Under the pieces are notes generated by a model, which saw only the letters and a list, made by a program, of their open reading frames with translations, did no database searches and was not told the origin of the DNA. From an uncultured Isosphaeraceae bacterium (lineage in GTDB: Bacteria; Planctomycetota; Planctomycetia; Isosphaerales; Isosphaeraceae): a DNA stretch of 64,000 nucleotides. Shown here in pieces: positions 37,159 to 45,503 of this stretch. Position numbers and translations under genes: made by a program. Within the stretch, counting starts at the first letter, position 1; every line of letters starts with the position of its first letter. The DNA is taken from assembly GCA_945957605.1 (NCBI GenBank), contig CAMFLR010000027.1, forward strand, positions 1 to 64,000, given 5' to 3'.

Positions 37159-37439
37159 CCCAACCAGATAAGAACATGGTTATTCCGCGTATCCATATCA
37201 ATTGGACGCGATATTCGCGGATCGCCATTCGCCGCTGCTATTGCTCTAATTGCGAAAGCCGGACTTTTTTTCTGGGATTCTTTCAGGATTGGTATGGGCG
37301 GGACGAAATCTGCCTACGCTGCGGCGACAGATGGCAAGATGGCGAGTTTTGTGAGCGTCCATTTCTACGCGGCTGGCGAAAGAAATCCATTGAAGGAGCA
37401 AAGCGGGAGTATCGCAGGCTGAGAAAGGCGTTGGCATGA
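37155..37439 (+). CDS. Small zinc-ribbon phage protein, 94 residues
   Basis: Cys pairs CYCSNC and CLRC, about 30 residues apart, mark a zinc ribbon, and a Lys/Arg-rich tail (RKKSIEGAKREYRRLRKA) suggests nucleic-acid binding. It overlaps both neighbours by four bases. It is the second ribbon in this cassette, and the two are not close copies. Confidence 0.65.
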   Translation: MTQPDKNMVIPRIHINWTRYSRIAIRRCYCSNCESRTFFLGFFQDWYGRDEICLRCGDRWQDGEFCERPFLRGWRKKSIEGAKREYRRLRKALA

Positions 37440-37738
37440 CCAGACATACCGATACGAGCTTGAGTGCAGAGCAAATACTTGAACGATTGAGGACTGCTGG
37501 CTTCACTCAAGATGACGCATCGTTGGAAAATGACGGGCTAGTTTGGGTAAATCGGGAATTTATGGTTTTTGAAGGTGAAGAAACTCACGACGCCGCGCGT
37601 CGGTCTTTGTGTGATTTACATGAGGATTTAGAAATGCTTGGACTGCAATTGAATGACTCTGACAGTGATAATGATACTATATGGGGATGGGTGGGAGAAA
37701 GACGGACGTGTGAATCGCTCGTCGCCGCAACAGAATGA
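37436..37738 (+). CDS. Phage protein of unknown function, 100 residues
   Basis: Acidic, beginning MTRHTDTSLSAEQILERLRT and ending in an Asp/Ser-rich tract (LNDSDSDNDTIWGWVG). Coupled by four-base overlaps on both sides. An acidic partner of a DNA-binding protein or a DNA mimic is conceivable but not supported further. Confidence 0.55.
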   Translation: MTRHTDTSLSAEQILERLRTAGFTQDDASLENDGLVWVNREFMVFEGEETHDAARRSLCDLHEDLEMLGLQLNDSDSDNDTIWGWVGERRTCESLVAATE

Positions 37739-37923
37739 CCCCCACCGAACTCCGCTCCCTCTGCGAATCCCTCAACGAGAACGGCACCGGCGGCCAAACC
37801 GAATTGGCAAATCGGCTCGGCTGGTCCGACCGCACGATGCGCCGGAAGCTGGCGGGAGACTCGACGATTACGCGTGGTGATGAGTTAGCGATTCAGTGCA
37901 TAATGCGTCGTTGCTCGCAATGA
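37735..37923 (+). CDS. Small helix-turn-helix protein, 62 residues
   Basis: GGQTELANRLGWSDRTMRRK followed by ITRGDELAIQCIM fits a Cro/C1-type helix-turn-helix. It is the last gene of the coupled cassette and could be its regulator, perhaps acting on the palindrome at 35327. Its end overlaps the convergent gene by 56 bases. Confidence 0.65.
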   Translation: MTPTELRSLCESLNENGTGGQTELANRLGWSDRTMRRKLAGDSTITRGDELAIQCIMRRCSQ

Positions 37924-38143
37924 ACCGCCGAACCACCCTCACCCGCGACACTGTTCCATCAACTCGCAAATACGTCTTTCCCCTGCCATCGCTGAGCAAA
38001 AACGCAGCCGGGTACTCGCAACAAGCCGGTTCTTCGGTTTCATCCTTCTGAATCCAGCTCGAACCGTCCGAAAGCTCGTACACGAAGCCGCCGCGATAGC
38101 CGTAAAAGGCGCCGACGAGCAGGCCCGACCAGGTCGTTGTCAT
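37868..38143 (-). CDS. Phage protein of unknown function, 91 residues
   Basis: I chose ATG 38143 because GGGAGGTGG stands 5 bases upstream. It reads MTTTWSGLLVGAFYGYRGGF and is beta-rich (FLLSDGRGKTYLRVDG). It is convergent with the helix-turn-helix gene and divergent from the next small gene. No family is recognised. Confidence 0.55.
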   Translation of the reverse strand: MTTTWSGLLVGAFYGYRGGFVYELSDGSSWIQKDETEEPACCEYPAAFLLSDGRGKTYLRVDGTVSRVRVVRRFIASNDALCTESLTHHHA

Positions 38144-38265
38144 GTCCACCTCCCTTGGTGGACAGATTAATACCGCGCAGGCCCGATTCTGTCCAGGCGT
38201 TCACCGGTTTTCTGTTTTCAGCCGCCGCGACTTCCGTTAGAATGCCTGTCAACAAGGAGGTCGTT

Positions 38266-38529
38266 ATGTCCGTCAATTTGTCTGCCGAAGCCATGGACGT
38301 TTTCAAACGTCACGCCGCGCAACGCCGCAGCTTGCCGGTCGATGATTCAACGCGTGAGCCGTATCGCGAGCTTGCACGCGAAGGACTCATGATTGCCGGC
38401 CATTCCTTTACGGGGGGTCGTGAATCGTTCTACGCCATGACGGAGATCGGGGCCAAACTTGCCCGTATCCTTGAACGCGACGGATTTATCGCGACATCGC
38501 CCGCAGGAGCAGGCGGGCTTGGTCGGTAA
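38266..38529 (+). CDS. Small phage protein, possible winged helix, 87 residues
   Basis: ATG 38266 follows a strong AAGGAGG at seven-base spacing, which decides the start. The sequence opens MSVNLSAEAMDVFKRHAAQR and contains LAREGLMIAGHSFTGG and YAMTEIGAKLARILER, the pattern of a winged-helix wing followed by a helix. It may be a phage regulator. Its end overlaps the convergent late gene by 44 bases. Confidence 0.55.
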   Translation: MSVNLSAEAMDVFKRHAAQRRSLPVDDSTREPYRELAREGLMIAGHSFTGGRESFYAMTEIGAKLARILERDGFIATSPAGAGGLGR

Positions 38530-38917
38530 TCGGCAACTTGGTTTTTGGCGCAGCTTTCAGCGCCTTTTGATGATCCCCAACGAACGATTCCTCCCATTCG
38601 TGGGCGATAATCGCATCGATTCGGTCCCGTAGACGTGCTTTCGACCACAGTCGGCCGCCTTTCTCGCCTTTCAGCAGATCAGGGTTGAGTACTCCAGAAT
38701 TCAGGTAGACGCCACTGGTAATGTTCCCTCCGGTGCGTCCCTCGGGCTCGAATGCTCGCCACTGCCCTCTTTTATCGAAGTCCGGAGCGCCGTTCTTGTC
38801 TTCGGGCAGCCCAAGCTCTGCCATCCGTATCGCGCAGCATTGATCGAGCGGCTCTTTGTACCGCCGCGCGAAGTCGACTGCATGGTCTGCCGGGTCTTCA
38901 GGCGGCTTCTCGGACAT
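38486..38917 (-). CDS. Phage protein of unknown function, 143 residues
   Basis: The last gene of the late block. ATG 38917 overlaps the previous stop (TGATG); a GTG three codons upstream is an alternative. It reads MSEKPPEDPADHAVDFARRY and contains conserved-looking LWSKARLRDRIDAIIAHEWE, then a basic tail. Such proteins occur near the ends of phage late operons, with role unknown. Confidence 0.55.
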   Translation of the reverse strand: MSEKPPEDPADHAVDFARRYKEPLDQCCAIRMAELGLPEDKNGAPDFDKRGQWRAFEPEGRTGGNITSGVYLNSGVLNPDLLKGEKGGRLWSKARLRDRIDAIIAHEWEESFVGDHQKALKAAPKTKLPITDQARLLLRAMSR

Positions 38918-39108
38918 CACCGACACCTGGCTTGGTCTTTCCGGTTTATCTCGCGTAGCAGCTGCACAAGTATCTGCGAAGCGCTAGCCGCTGCCATAAC
39001 CACCATCGAAACCATGGCGACCTTTTGGAAAACGAGATTATTCCCGTCTCCAGCGTGCTTGGCCATCTGCTGCGCCTTCTCGGCGATATAGAGCGGATTA
39101 TGGTTCAT
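38917..39108 (-). CDS. Small membrane protein of the lysis region, 63 residues
   Basis: MNHNPLYIAEKAQQMAKHAG is followed by one hydrophobic span (VAMVSMVVMAAASASQILV) and a basic tail. Its ATG follows directly on the o-spanin stop (TGAATG). It may be a holin, an antiholin or a lysis accessory protein; the order gives no firm choice. Confidence 0.5.
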   Translation of the reverse strand: MNHNPLYIAEKAQQMAKHAGDGNNLVFQKVAMVSMVVMAAASASQILVQLLREINRKDQARCR

Positions 39109-39207
39109 TCAAAGAGTGATAACGGCACAGTTCAGATTCGTTTGGGCGGAGAAGCAATTATTGTGGCCACACGCCGCGAGTAGCAATGCGAACGCCAGCC
39201 ATTTCAT
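39109..39207 (-). CDS. Rz1-like outer-membrane lipoprotein (o-spanin), 32 residues
   Basis: ATG 39207 overlaps the stop of the Rz-like gene (ATGA). The sequence opens MKWLAFALLLAACGHNN, a signal peptide with a perfect lipobox (LAAC-G), so Cys13 would be lipidated; only about 20 residues would remain after cleavage. O-spanins are this small and lie directly after, or inside, the i-spanin gene, as here. Two more Cys could form an intermolecular disulfide, known in some Rz1 proteins. Proline, often abundant in o-spanins, is missing. Confidence 0.75.
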   Translation of the reverse strand: MKWLAFALLLAACGHNNCFSAQTNLNCAVITL

Positions 39208-39644
39208 GGCGAGACCTTCGCGATAAACTTCTGCAACGAATCGAGCTGAATGGCCTGCTTCTGGCATACCTTCAAGAGATCAAGCCATCTTTCTTGGCTT
39301 CGCCCAGGAAATCGATGATCGCAGGCTTTTGCATCAGGTCCGGCGGCGGTGACGGAGCTTGCGGGCAGAGGGTCGGTGCTGGGTGAGCGCAAGCGCTCAA
39401 CGGCGCGATCATACAGAGCATCCAAAGCATCGGTTTTGAGTTGATAATCATGGTCTACCTCATTGCTGATTTGATACTGCTTCCGCTCAGTGACGATGAC
39501 CGACTCAGCCTGGCTTGCAGCTTTTTTTTCCTCAGCCTCGCGGTCGAACACCGACTTGACGTGCCATCCGGCGAAATAACTGAGCGACGTCCATCCAATG
39601 AACGCCGCGAGAATACAGTAAACTTTAAGAACAGGATTCATCAT
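39204..39644 (-). CDS. Rz-like inner-membrane spanin (i-spanin)
   Basis: 146 residues with one N-terminal membrane helix (YCILAAFIGWTSLSYFAGW) and a long coiled periplasmic region (DREAEEKKAASQAESVIVTE), followed by a Cys-containing tail. This is the i-spanin topology. It overlaps the holin-like gene by 20 bases upstream and the lipoprotein gene by four bases downstream. With the lipoprotein it would span the periplasm and fuse the membranes at the last lysis step. Confidence 0.75.
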   Translation of the reverse strand: MMNPVLKVYCILAAFIGWTSLSYFAGWHVKSVFDREAEEKKAASQAESVIVTERKQYQISNEVDHDYQLKTDALDALYDRAVERLRSPSTDPLPASSVTAAGPDAKACDHRFPGRSQERWLDLLKVCQKQAIQLDSLQKFIAKVSP

Positions 39645-39831
39645 CTTTATCCTCGTGCGATGGGCTCCGAAGAACGGCCGCGATTACACCGCATATCGCG
39701 CACGCGACGAAGCAAAATGTTGCGTACGGTTTATCAAGCTGCGTCCCCAGCACACCGATCGGCGCGCTGATACCGGCCCAGGTCGACGCGTGTTTTAACG
39801 AATCGAGCGGGCCGGTATGCAGTGGAATCAC
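39625..39831 (-). CDS. Holin-like small membrane protein, 68 residues
   Basis: A GTG start at 39831. It has an amphipathic first half (STWAGISAPIGVLGTQLDK) and one strong membrane helix (TFCFVACAICGVIAAVL), then a charged Asp/Glu/Lys tail. Size, topology and position immediately before the spanin genes support a holin. Alternatively it is an accessory membrane protein, since other small membrane genes lie nearby. Confidence 0.6.
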   Translation of the reverse strand: MIPLHTGPLDSLKHASTWAGISAPIGVLGTQLDKPYATFCFVACAICGVIAAVLRSPSHEDKDDESCS

Positions 39832-39833
39832 GA

Positions 39834-40037
39834 TTAAGCCGTCTGTGCCTCGGGAGCAGGAGCAGATTCCGGTGCCGGAGCGGGAGTCGCGGCGAATTGA
39901 GCCAGAATACTGTCGAGCTTGGTGTTAACGCCGGACAAATCGACAGTGGTCCCACCGGTCGCTTTAATCGCTTCAACGTCAACTTTGATCGCCGAAACAT
40001 CGGCGGCAATTGCCGCAACTTGATCTTCTAAAGTCAT
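39834..40037 (-). CDS. Small coiled-coil phage protein, 67 residues
   Basis: ATG 40037 is preceded by GGAG at 7-base spacing, so the upstream in-frame extension is rejected. MTLEDQVAAIAADVSAIKVD is a heptad coiled coil, followed by an Ala/Pro/Glu-rich tail (TPAPAPESAPAPEAQ). Tail-fibre or lysis-region chaperone is possible; not assigned. Confidence 0.55.
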   Translation of the reverse strand: MTLEDQVAAIAADVSAIKVDVEAIKATGGTTVDLSGVNTKLDSILAQFAATPAPAPESAPAPEAQTA

Positions 40038-40139
40038 GAGTAATCTCCATATCTTAAAGGGTTTGCACAAGGATTCACGTTTCATATTCATCCCACCTGA
40101 TTGCAACCAGAACTTACTACAAACAACATTCAAGCGCAA

Positions 40140-40415
40140 CTATTCTTCGACGACGCAGATAAAAGAATCCTGCAGGATCCTGCCGCCCGAAGTGGTAATC
40201 GTATTGGTGATCGTGTAAGCCGTGAGTGCCAGACCACCTTCCAGCCAAACGGTGGTTGTCGTATCGGTATTCGAGAATTGGTTAAGCGTAAGCCCAGACG
40301 GAATTGCCTCCCAGCTTGCGTCGGTGATCGTGTCGGCACCCAAGCCGCGTGTAGCCCAGTTGAGCGAGAAATCTTCGTATTCGGCGGCGGTCTTGGTGAC
40401 AACTGTGCTGGACAT
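40140..40415 (-). CDS. Phage structural-region protein, 91 residues
   Basis: It begins MSSTVVTKTAAEYEDFSLNW and has a beta-rich middle (TTTTVWLEGGLALTAYTITN). Similar small proteins accompany tail-fibre genes in phages. It is co-directional with, and eight bases from, its upstream neighbour. Role unknown. Confidence 0.6.
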   Translation of the reverse strand: MSSTVVTKTAAEYEDFSLNWATRGLGADTITDASWEAIPSGLTLNQFSNTDTTTTVWLEGGLALTAYTITNTITTSGGRILQDSFICVVEE

Positions 40416-40422
40416 AGCTCTT

Positions 40423-40773
40423 CTAGTTCATGGTTGAAATGGGAGTTGCATTAAGAGTTCGCGAGGTCCAGGTGGCCGCGAGCACTCCGCTCGGCGGCAC
40501 GCTGATTGATCGCGTTTGGCTCGTCGCCGTAAGTGCTGGTTTTGCCGGGACGAAAATGATCGACGCCGAGTAGGCTACTGCAAGAGAACGCGCGGCCCAC
40601 GACGACGCGAGTGCCCTGCTCTGCGAGTTTGCTGTGAGAAGCGAGATCAGAGCAGCAACGTCGAGTGCCGTTAGTTCATGGCTGACGTCGATGATCCGCT
40701 CGAATGGGGTGACGACCACCCGCGTGCGAAACGCGCGAAAATACCCGGCCGCGAAATAGCCGCTTTGAAACAT
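40423..40773 (-). CDS. Phage protein of unknown function, 116 residues
   Basis: It opens MFQSGYFAAGYFRAFRTRVV and is rich in Ala, Ser and Thr with beta-like segments to the end (PPSGVLAATWTSRTL). Separated from the next gene by one base, so part of the fibre cluster. No named family. Confidence 0.55.
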   Translation of the reverse strand: MFQSGYFAAGYFRAFRTRVVVTPFERIIDVSHELTALDVAALISLLTANSQSRALASSWAARSLAVAYSASIIFVPAKPALTATSQTRSISVPPSGVLAATWTSRTLNATPISTMN

Positions 40774-40774
40774 A

Positions 40775-41377
40775 TCAGTTCAGATCGGTCACGATCGTTG
40801 TCCGGTCGCCGGTTGATTCGTTCACGGTTGCGGTGACGCGCGGCTTGGAGTCAGCTACGGCGTTGCGAATGACTTCGGTTCCCGTGCCTGAGCCGGAAAT
40901 CTTGCCGCCAAGCACGGCCGACATCAGCCGGAGCGATTGACGCGGCGTAAGCCCATTCTCGACGCCATCGGCGTAATCCAAGAGAGCATTGGCGTTGTCT
41001 TGCGCCGTTGGAATGGTGCTGCCCGTATCGACAACGGTCGAAGCGGCCGATTGAATTAAAAGCACCTGCACGCCCGACGTGTAAGCTACCGGGTCGCCTG
41101 CGAGTCCTCCGACGAGGTTGCCTCCGGCGACTTTGGCGACGTAAGCACCCTGCCAGAAATTGAGTTGCCAGTTCCCCAGTAGTTCGACGGTGATACCGAC
41201 GGCGACGCCTGATCCGAGGGATTCTTTTCCACTGGCGCTGGCAATTTGGGGGAAGACGATTCCATTGGCTGATGCCTCCTCGGCTCGAATGCTGTTGATC
41301 AAATCCTGGCAGTCGACCGCCGTCTGCGGATTGACCACATTGATGAGCGAGGCGTTGAAATCGAACGTGTACGACAC
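40775..41377 (-). CDS. Phage tail-fibre-region protein, 200 residues
   Basis: It opens MSYTFDFNASLINVVNPQTA and has beta-strand-rich repeats (VELLGNWQLNFWQGAYVAKV, then GGLAGDPVAYTSG). The C-terminal part is helical (LRLMSAVLGGKISG). Probable virion accessory protein from context only. Confidence 0.55.
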   Translation of the reverse strand: MSYTFDFNASLINVVNPQTAVDCQDLINSIRAEEASANGIVFPQIASASGKESLGSGVAVGITVELLGNWQLNFWQGAYVAKVAGGNLVGGLAGDPVAYTSGVQVLLIQSAASTVVDTGSTIPTAQDNANALLDYADGVENGLTPRQSLRLMSAVLGGKISGSGTGTEVIRNAVADSKPRVTATVNESTGDRTTIVTDLN

Positions 41378-41386
41378 GCGGCCCTG

Positions 41387-43078
41387 CTAGCTGACGATGG
41401 CATCGTTGCTGCGTATGGCCGAGACGCTCAATCCTGCTGACGTGACGGTTCCCGTCGATTCATAGGGAAGGATCGACGCCCCTGCTCCACCGTACTTGCG
41501 CACGCGGACGATCACGGGAATGCTCGACGCGTAAATCAGGCTGTTGCTCGCGGTCGTGCTGCCAGCGGTCGTGTCAATGAGCGGAACGAATGCGTTAGTG
41601 CCTGCCGAGTACGACGCGGATAGCGTGGTTGCGTTGAGCGTGAAGGTGCTGCCCGACCAGCTTGAATAGGGGTACAGGTCGAACAGCTTGGTCGAGGTAT
41701 TGAAGATGCGAACCCAGCCAGATGGCGGATCGTCGCTGCTGATCGACCCGGAGATAACGACGGTGCCGTTGCCGGAGTTATTGCCCGACGCCAGCGTGTA
41801 CTGAGCCGTATTCACGAGCCCGCTGCTGGTGCGTGCGACGAAGACGCGGTCGCCGGAGACTACCGAATTGACCGCTACGCTGACGATGTTGGGCGGAATC
41901 TGCGAAGAGCCGTCGTCGGCGATGAGCTGGTAGTTTTGCAAGTCGGTCGTTTTGAGCGAGGCCGTATCGAGCCAGACACCTTGCGCTCCGAAGAATTTGC
42001 CACCGGCGAACGTACCGAACGGCGCGGCGGCGATTGGCGTGTAACCGGTGAGTCCCAGGAAAAGCTGCCCCTGCGTGCCGTTGGTCAGACTCGTCGAGGT
42101 CATCCCCCGCTCGGTGATGTATTGAAGATATTCATACATCTGCTGCACGGTGTACGTTCCCGGCACGGCCTGGCTGATGACCAGATCGTAATTCTTCGCG
42201 CCGTTGCCATTGTTCAAGTTCTTGCTCACCGTGCCGTAGGTCAGGGTGATCCCGGTGAATCCGGAAATCGTGCCCGACGAATCGACTATCGACGTGTCCA
42301 CCGAGGTCGAAATCGGGACCGGCGTGCGGCCACCGCCTGACAGGCTGGTTGTGAAATAGTTAAACGTGTTGCCGAACTCGCGTGCGAAGATCGTCACGTT
42401 GCCCGAGTTCAAGGTGGTTCCCAACCGTTTGATGACCAGGCAGAGATCGATATGGCCGGTGCTCCAGTAAGACGGGATCAGCGTGTTCGTCCCCTGCTGG
42501 ATATAAAGCTGCGTGCCGGTCTGAAGCGGAGAACCCAGCGTGTAGACGTTGGAGAACAACGACTCCCCCGTCGTCGCAGCGGCCGACATGGTGCCCGCGC
42601 CTGTGCCCGAGGTGATCGTGACGCCCAAGGCGCTTGCCCAGGAGCCGGAATTGCCCCGCACCCACCAGTTGCGCGCCGTATTGTCGTAAGCGAGCAACGT
42701 TCCAGAATTCCCCGACGCGGTGACGGTTTTACCGAGATCGCCGGAAACCGCGCTGGTATAACCGCTGGAAGCGAAATTGAGGAGGTAAACGCCCTGCGGA
42801 CTCGACGTGTTGTAGACGGTGTTGTCCCAGCCAACGGTCTTTAACCCGCCACCGTTGATATATTGCAGCGACGGCTCATCAATGAACCATCCGTTGACGA
42901 AGTTGTAGTCGGTCGGGGTGTTGGCGGACATGGGTGGCTTGAACTGCATGTAGCCCGAGCCGGAAAAGACGTTTTCCAGGTACGAGTAGAGCGCGTTGGC
43001 ACTGTAAACCGTGGTTCCCGAACTGTGTGTGACGCGGTAATTGGTGGTGTCGATGGTGAAGTCGGCGGAAATGGGCAA
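41387..43078 (-). CDS. Large beta-rich tail fibre or appendage protein
   Basis: 563 residues. The first 60 form a compact head (MPISADFTIDTTNYRVTHSS). The rest is Gly/Ser/Thr-rich beta sequence with repeated SGxxG turns (TSAVSGDLGKTVTASGNSGT). A late region has a VISGSISSDDPPSGW pattern resembling an Ig or fibre module. One of four large fibre-like proteins in this prophage. Substrate unknown. Confidence 0.65.
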   Translation of the reverse strand: MPISADFTIDTTNYRVTHSSGTTVYSANALYSYLENVFSGSGYMQFKPPMSANTPTDYNFVNGWFIDEPSLQYINGGGLKTVGWDNTVYNTSSPQGVYLLNFASSGYTSAVSGDLGKTVTASGNSGTLLAYDNTARNWWVRGNSGSWASALGVTITSGTGAGTMSAAATTGESLFSNVYTLGSPLQTGTQLYIQQGTNTLIPSYWSTGHIDLCLVIKRLGTTLNSGNVTIFAREFGNTFNYFTTSLSGGGRTPVPISTSVDTSIVDSSGTISGFTGITLTYGTVSKNLNNGNGAKNYDLVISQAVPGTYTVQQMYEYLQYITERGMTSTSLTNGTQGQLFLGLTGYTPIAAAPFGTFAGGKFFGAQGVWLDTASLKTTDLQNYQLIADDGSSQIPPNIVSVAVNSVVSGDRVFVARTSSGLVNTAQYTLASGNNSGNGTVVISGSISSDDPPSGWVRIFNTSTKLFDLYPYSSWSGSTFTLNATTLSASYSAGTNAFVPLIDTTAGSTTASNSLIYASSIPVIVRVRKYGGAGASILPYESTGTVTSAGLSVSAIRSNDAIVS

Positions 43079-43087
43079 GGCGGCCTC

Positions 43088-43339
43088 CTAGGCTGGTACG
43101 GATGCGGCGGGGGGAAAGTAGCGGTCGAGCAATTGAAGATTCGCCCAATTGGCGATTTCCTCATCAGTGAGATTCTCCCTAACGAGCACATGCCGGAAGC
43201 GGAAGCGCTCATCGTCGGCGAGCATCCCGGCGCATGCGATCATCGCCCGGATTTGCGCCTCGGTGAGCGAATCAGGGTCAAGCGTAAGGCATTCCATGAA
43301 GGTCTGGTAGGCGTCGGCAGGTGCGGCGTATTTGGACAT
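43088..43339 (-). CDS. Phage protein of unknown function, 83 residues
   Basis: Helical: MSKYAAPADAYQTFMECLTL, then LTEAQIRAMIACAGMLADDE. It lies between two fibre genes with nine-base and one-base gaps, and could be a fibre assembly factor. No family is recognised. Confidence 0.55.
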   Translation of the reverse strand: MSKYAAPADAYQTFMECLTLDPDSLTEAQIRAMIACAGMLADDERFRFRHVLVRENLTDEEIANWANLQLLDRYFPPAASVPA

Positions 43340-43340
43340 G

Positions 43341-43730
43341 CTAATTTCCTATGGTGTCGAGGACTTGTGAGACATAAACTTTATTTATGCCGTTGCTGAG
43401 GTTGGCAAAGATCGTGAAAGGTTGGTACTTGGTCGCGCCGTAGCCACGCACGCGAATCTCGGTGAGCATCGGGTTGGTGTAGCCCGGCACATTGGTCAGC
43501 GTGATGTCGCCGGTTCCGCTCTGCGTGCCGCTGGCGATGACGTTGGCCAGATTGCTCGCCTGAGCCAGCCAGTAATTCGAGCCGTTGGCCACGTTTTGCA
43601 AGACGACCGTGCAATAAAAAACGGGGTCGGTGAGCAATCGCTGCGCACTCATCAACCGGCCGCCGCTGGGCGATGAAAAGCTAGTGGGTAGCGTATAGCC
43701 GACCGCATTGAGCGAGAAATAGTTCGACAT
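43341..43730 (-). CDS. Phage tail-region protein, 129 residues
   Basis: It opens MSNYFSLNAVGYTLPTSFSS and has beta-sandwich-like segments (GTGDITLTNVPGYTNPMLTE). One base separates it from the downstream start of the 589-residue fibre gene. Structural role inferred from position. Confidence 0.55.
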   Translation of the reverse strand: MSNYFSLNAVGYTLPTSFSSPSGGRLMSAQRLLTDPVFYCTVVLQNVANGSNYWLAQASNLANVIASGTQSGTGDITLTNVPGYTNPMLTEIRVRGYGATKYQPFTIFANLSNGINKVYVSQVLDTIGN

Positions 43731-43731
43731 A

Positions 43732-45501
43732 CTAGACGAGGGCGAAATCGGGATCGACGAAGTAAAAATCGGTGCTCAGTGATGCCGTGCGCGTGCTCTT
43801 GAGCGTCACCAGGACTTCGGTCCATTGCTTCACGGCAGTCGGCGTGGTGATCGCGATATTGAACTTGTTGTAATTGAGCGCGCCGTACACCGTGGTCGAC
43901 CAAGGGGCGGTTGACGTGGTGAGATTAGAGGCGGAAAGCGGCGTGTACGTGGTGAGGTTCTTCGCGAGGCTCGTTGAATTATCGATGTAGCAGACCTCGA
44001 TCCACCAATCCTGAGCGGTCGGCGTACCGTAAGAATTGTTGATGAGTAGTTCGACCGTGATCGTGCGCGTGGCCGCCGATTGCGTGGCGAGCTTGCGCAT
44101 CGGGAACACTTTGCCGGGATTGCCTTTGGAGCATGTCCGTGGGAAGACCTTGAGCGACCAGGCCGTGCCATCGGGAAGGGTCGAATTGAGCGTAGGATAG
44201 TTCTGCCCCGTCCGCCACGAAGCGCTGAGCGTTTGGCTCTCGTACGCGAAATCCTGATCGCCGCTGGGAATGCCGGAGACAAACATCTCGACATTCTGGT
44301 AATTGCTGTAGCCGGACGTGGAGGCGTTGGGATTAACGAGCTGAAGGCTTCCCGTGTCGAATTTGTCGAAGGTGACCGACCAATTATCAGCGACGAGGGC
44401 GGCGGTGGCGGTGTTGAGCAGATACGAGGTCGAGAGCGAGTTCAGCACGCGGCCACCATTGAAGGCGACCTTGCCGCCGCTGCTATTGGTCTGGAACAAC
44501 GACCCACCGGATGCGAAACCGTTGAGATCGAAATTGCAGCCGTTAAACTCGCCAAGGCCGCCGAAGCCGAGATTGATATTGCCGGTTGTATTCGACGACG
44601 GAATGACGAAATCGCAGCTATTGAACACATAATGTCCATTGTTACCGGAATTCACCAAGGTCAGGGTGACGGGATTGGATGTGCCGGTGGATGTGCCCAA
44701 AACTATTTGATTATTCGTCCAGACGTTGCTTGCGCCAACAAAGAGACCGGCGGAACCGCCAGTCGTCTGCGTGCTCTTCCAGACAAGCGCGTCCTGCACG
44801 GCGCAATAGAAATTGTGATAATCCTTGAAGATTAGGGCGTTCGCAATCGCCGTGGTGATCGTGAGGATGCCATTGCTTGCAGCCCAAACGGTTCCGTTGT
44901 CGGCGACCCAAAGGATGGGAGAAGTCACCGTCGGTGTCGTGCTGAAGGTTACGGCGGAGCCAATCGAGACGCTGAGATTCGAGCCGCTCGCATAAGTACG
45001 CATATAAACAATGTCGCCCGCGGCCGGGTTGCCGTTGACGCTCGCGTTCGTACCAGCAAAGCAAGTGAGCAGGTTATTCCACGCTCCCGATGTCCCAGCG
45101 ACCGCCGTGGCGAATGAGGTGAATCCGGTCAGGCTGGAAAAAAGACTGGGTGATGAGGTCCCCTGTGCCAGCGCAATCGCCGCCGATGCGCCCCCTGCCG
45201 TTGAGGTGCAGACCAGATCGCCGCCCACAATGGCGAAGGATGCTGTTGCGCCGATCGCCGTGTTCATGAGCGCGATGATCGCGGTGTAGGTCAGCGTCGC
45301 GGCCGTGGTGATCGAATATTGCGTCGATGCGCCGCCATTGATCGCGACTTTGAAATAGTACGTCGTGCTCGCAGACAGCCCTGTCGAGGATGCGCCGGTG
45401 AGCCCCGTTAAGCCGCATCCCTGATAACCTTGCGTGGCCGCGCCCGAGGCAAGCCCATCGCCGTTGACGGTCTGCGAGGTATCGACGTATTTATTGGCCA
45501 T
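43732..45501 (-). CDS. Large tail-fibre-like protein, 589 residues
   Basis: The N-terminus MANKYVDTSQTVNGDGLASG has a fibre-like opening. The central part is Gly/Ser/Thr-rich beta structure and the C-terminal half has an all-beta domain (YTPLSASNLTTSTAPWSTTV). Lies directly downstream of the SleB-type hydrolase gene. Likely virion appendage; specificity unknown. Confidence 0.65.
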   Translation of the reverse strand: MANKYVDTSQTVNGDGLASGAATQGYQGCGLTGLTGASSTGLSASTTYYFKVAINGGASTQYSITTAATLTYTAIIALMNTAIGATASFAIVGGDLVCTSTAGGASAAIALAQGTSSPSLFSSLTGFTSFATAVAGTSGAWNNLLTCFAGTNASVNGNPAAGDIVYMRTYASGSNLSVSIGSAVTFSTTPTVTSPILWVADNGTVWAASNGILTITTAIANALIFKDYHNFYCAVQDALVWKSTQTTGGSAGLFVGASNVWTNNQIVLGTSTGTSNPVTLTLVNSGNNGHYVFNSCDFVIPSSNTTGNINLGFGGLGEFNGCNFDLNGFASGGSLFQTNSSGGKVAFNGGRVLNSLSTSYLLNTATAALVADNWSVTFDKFDTGSLQLVNPNASTSGYSNYQNVEMFVSGIPSGDQDFAYESQTLSASWRTGQNYPTLNSTLPDGTAWSLKVFPRTCSKGNPGKVFPMRKLATQSAATRTITVELLINNSYGTPTAQDWWIEVCYIDNSTSLAKNLTTYTPLSASNLTTSTAPWSTTVYGALNYNKFNIAITTPTAVKQWTEVLVTLKSTRTASLSTDFYFVDPDFALV

Positions 45502-45503
45502 GA

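Noticed and set aside
37735-38529. Toxin-antitoxin pair among the small genes
   Set aside because: The genes are convergent or divergent, lack known toxin or antitoxin motifs, and the only DNA-binding candidate belongs to the coupled cassette.
44080-44835. Plus-strand frame of 251 codons antisense to a tail-fibre gene
   Set aside because: Shadow of the 589-residue fibre gene; no motif and no ribosome binding site.
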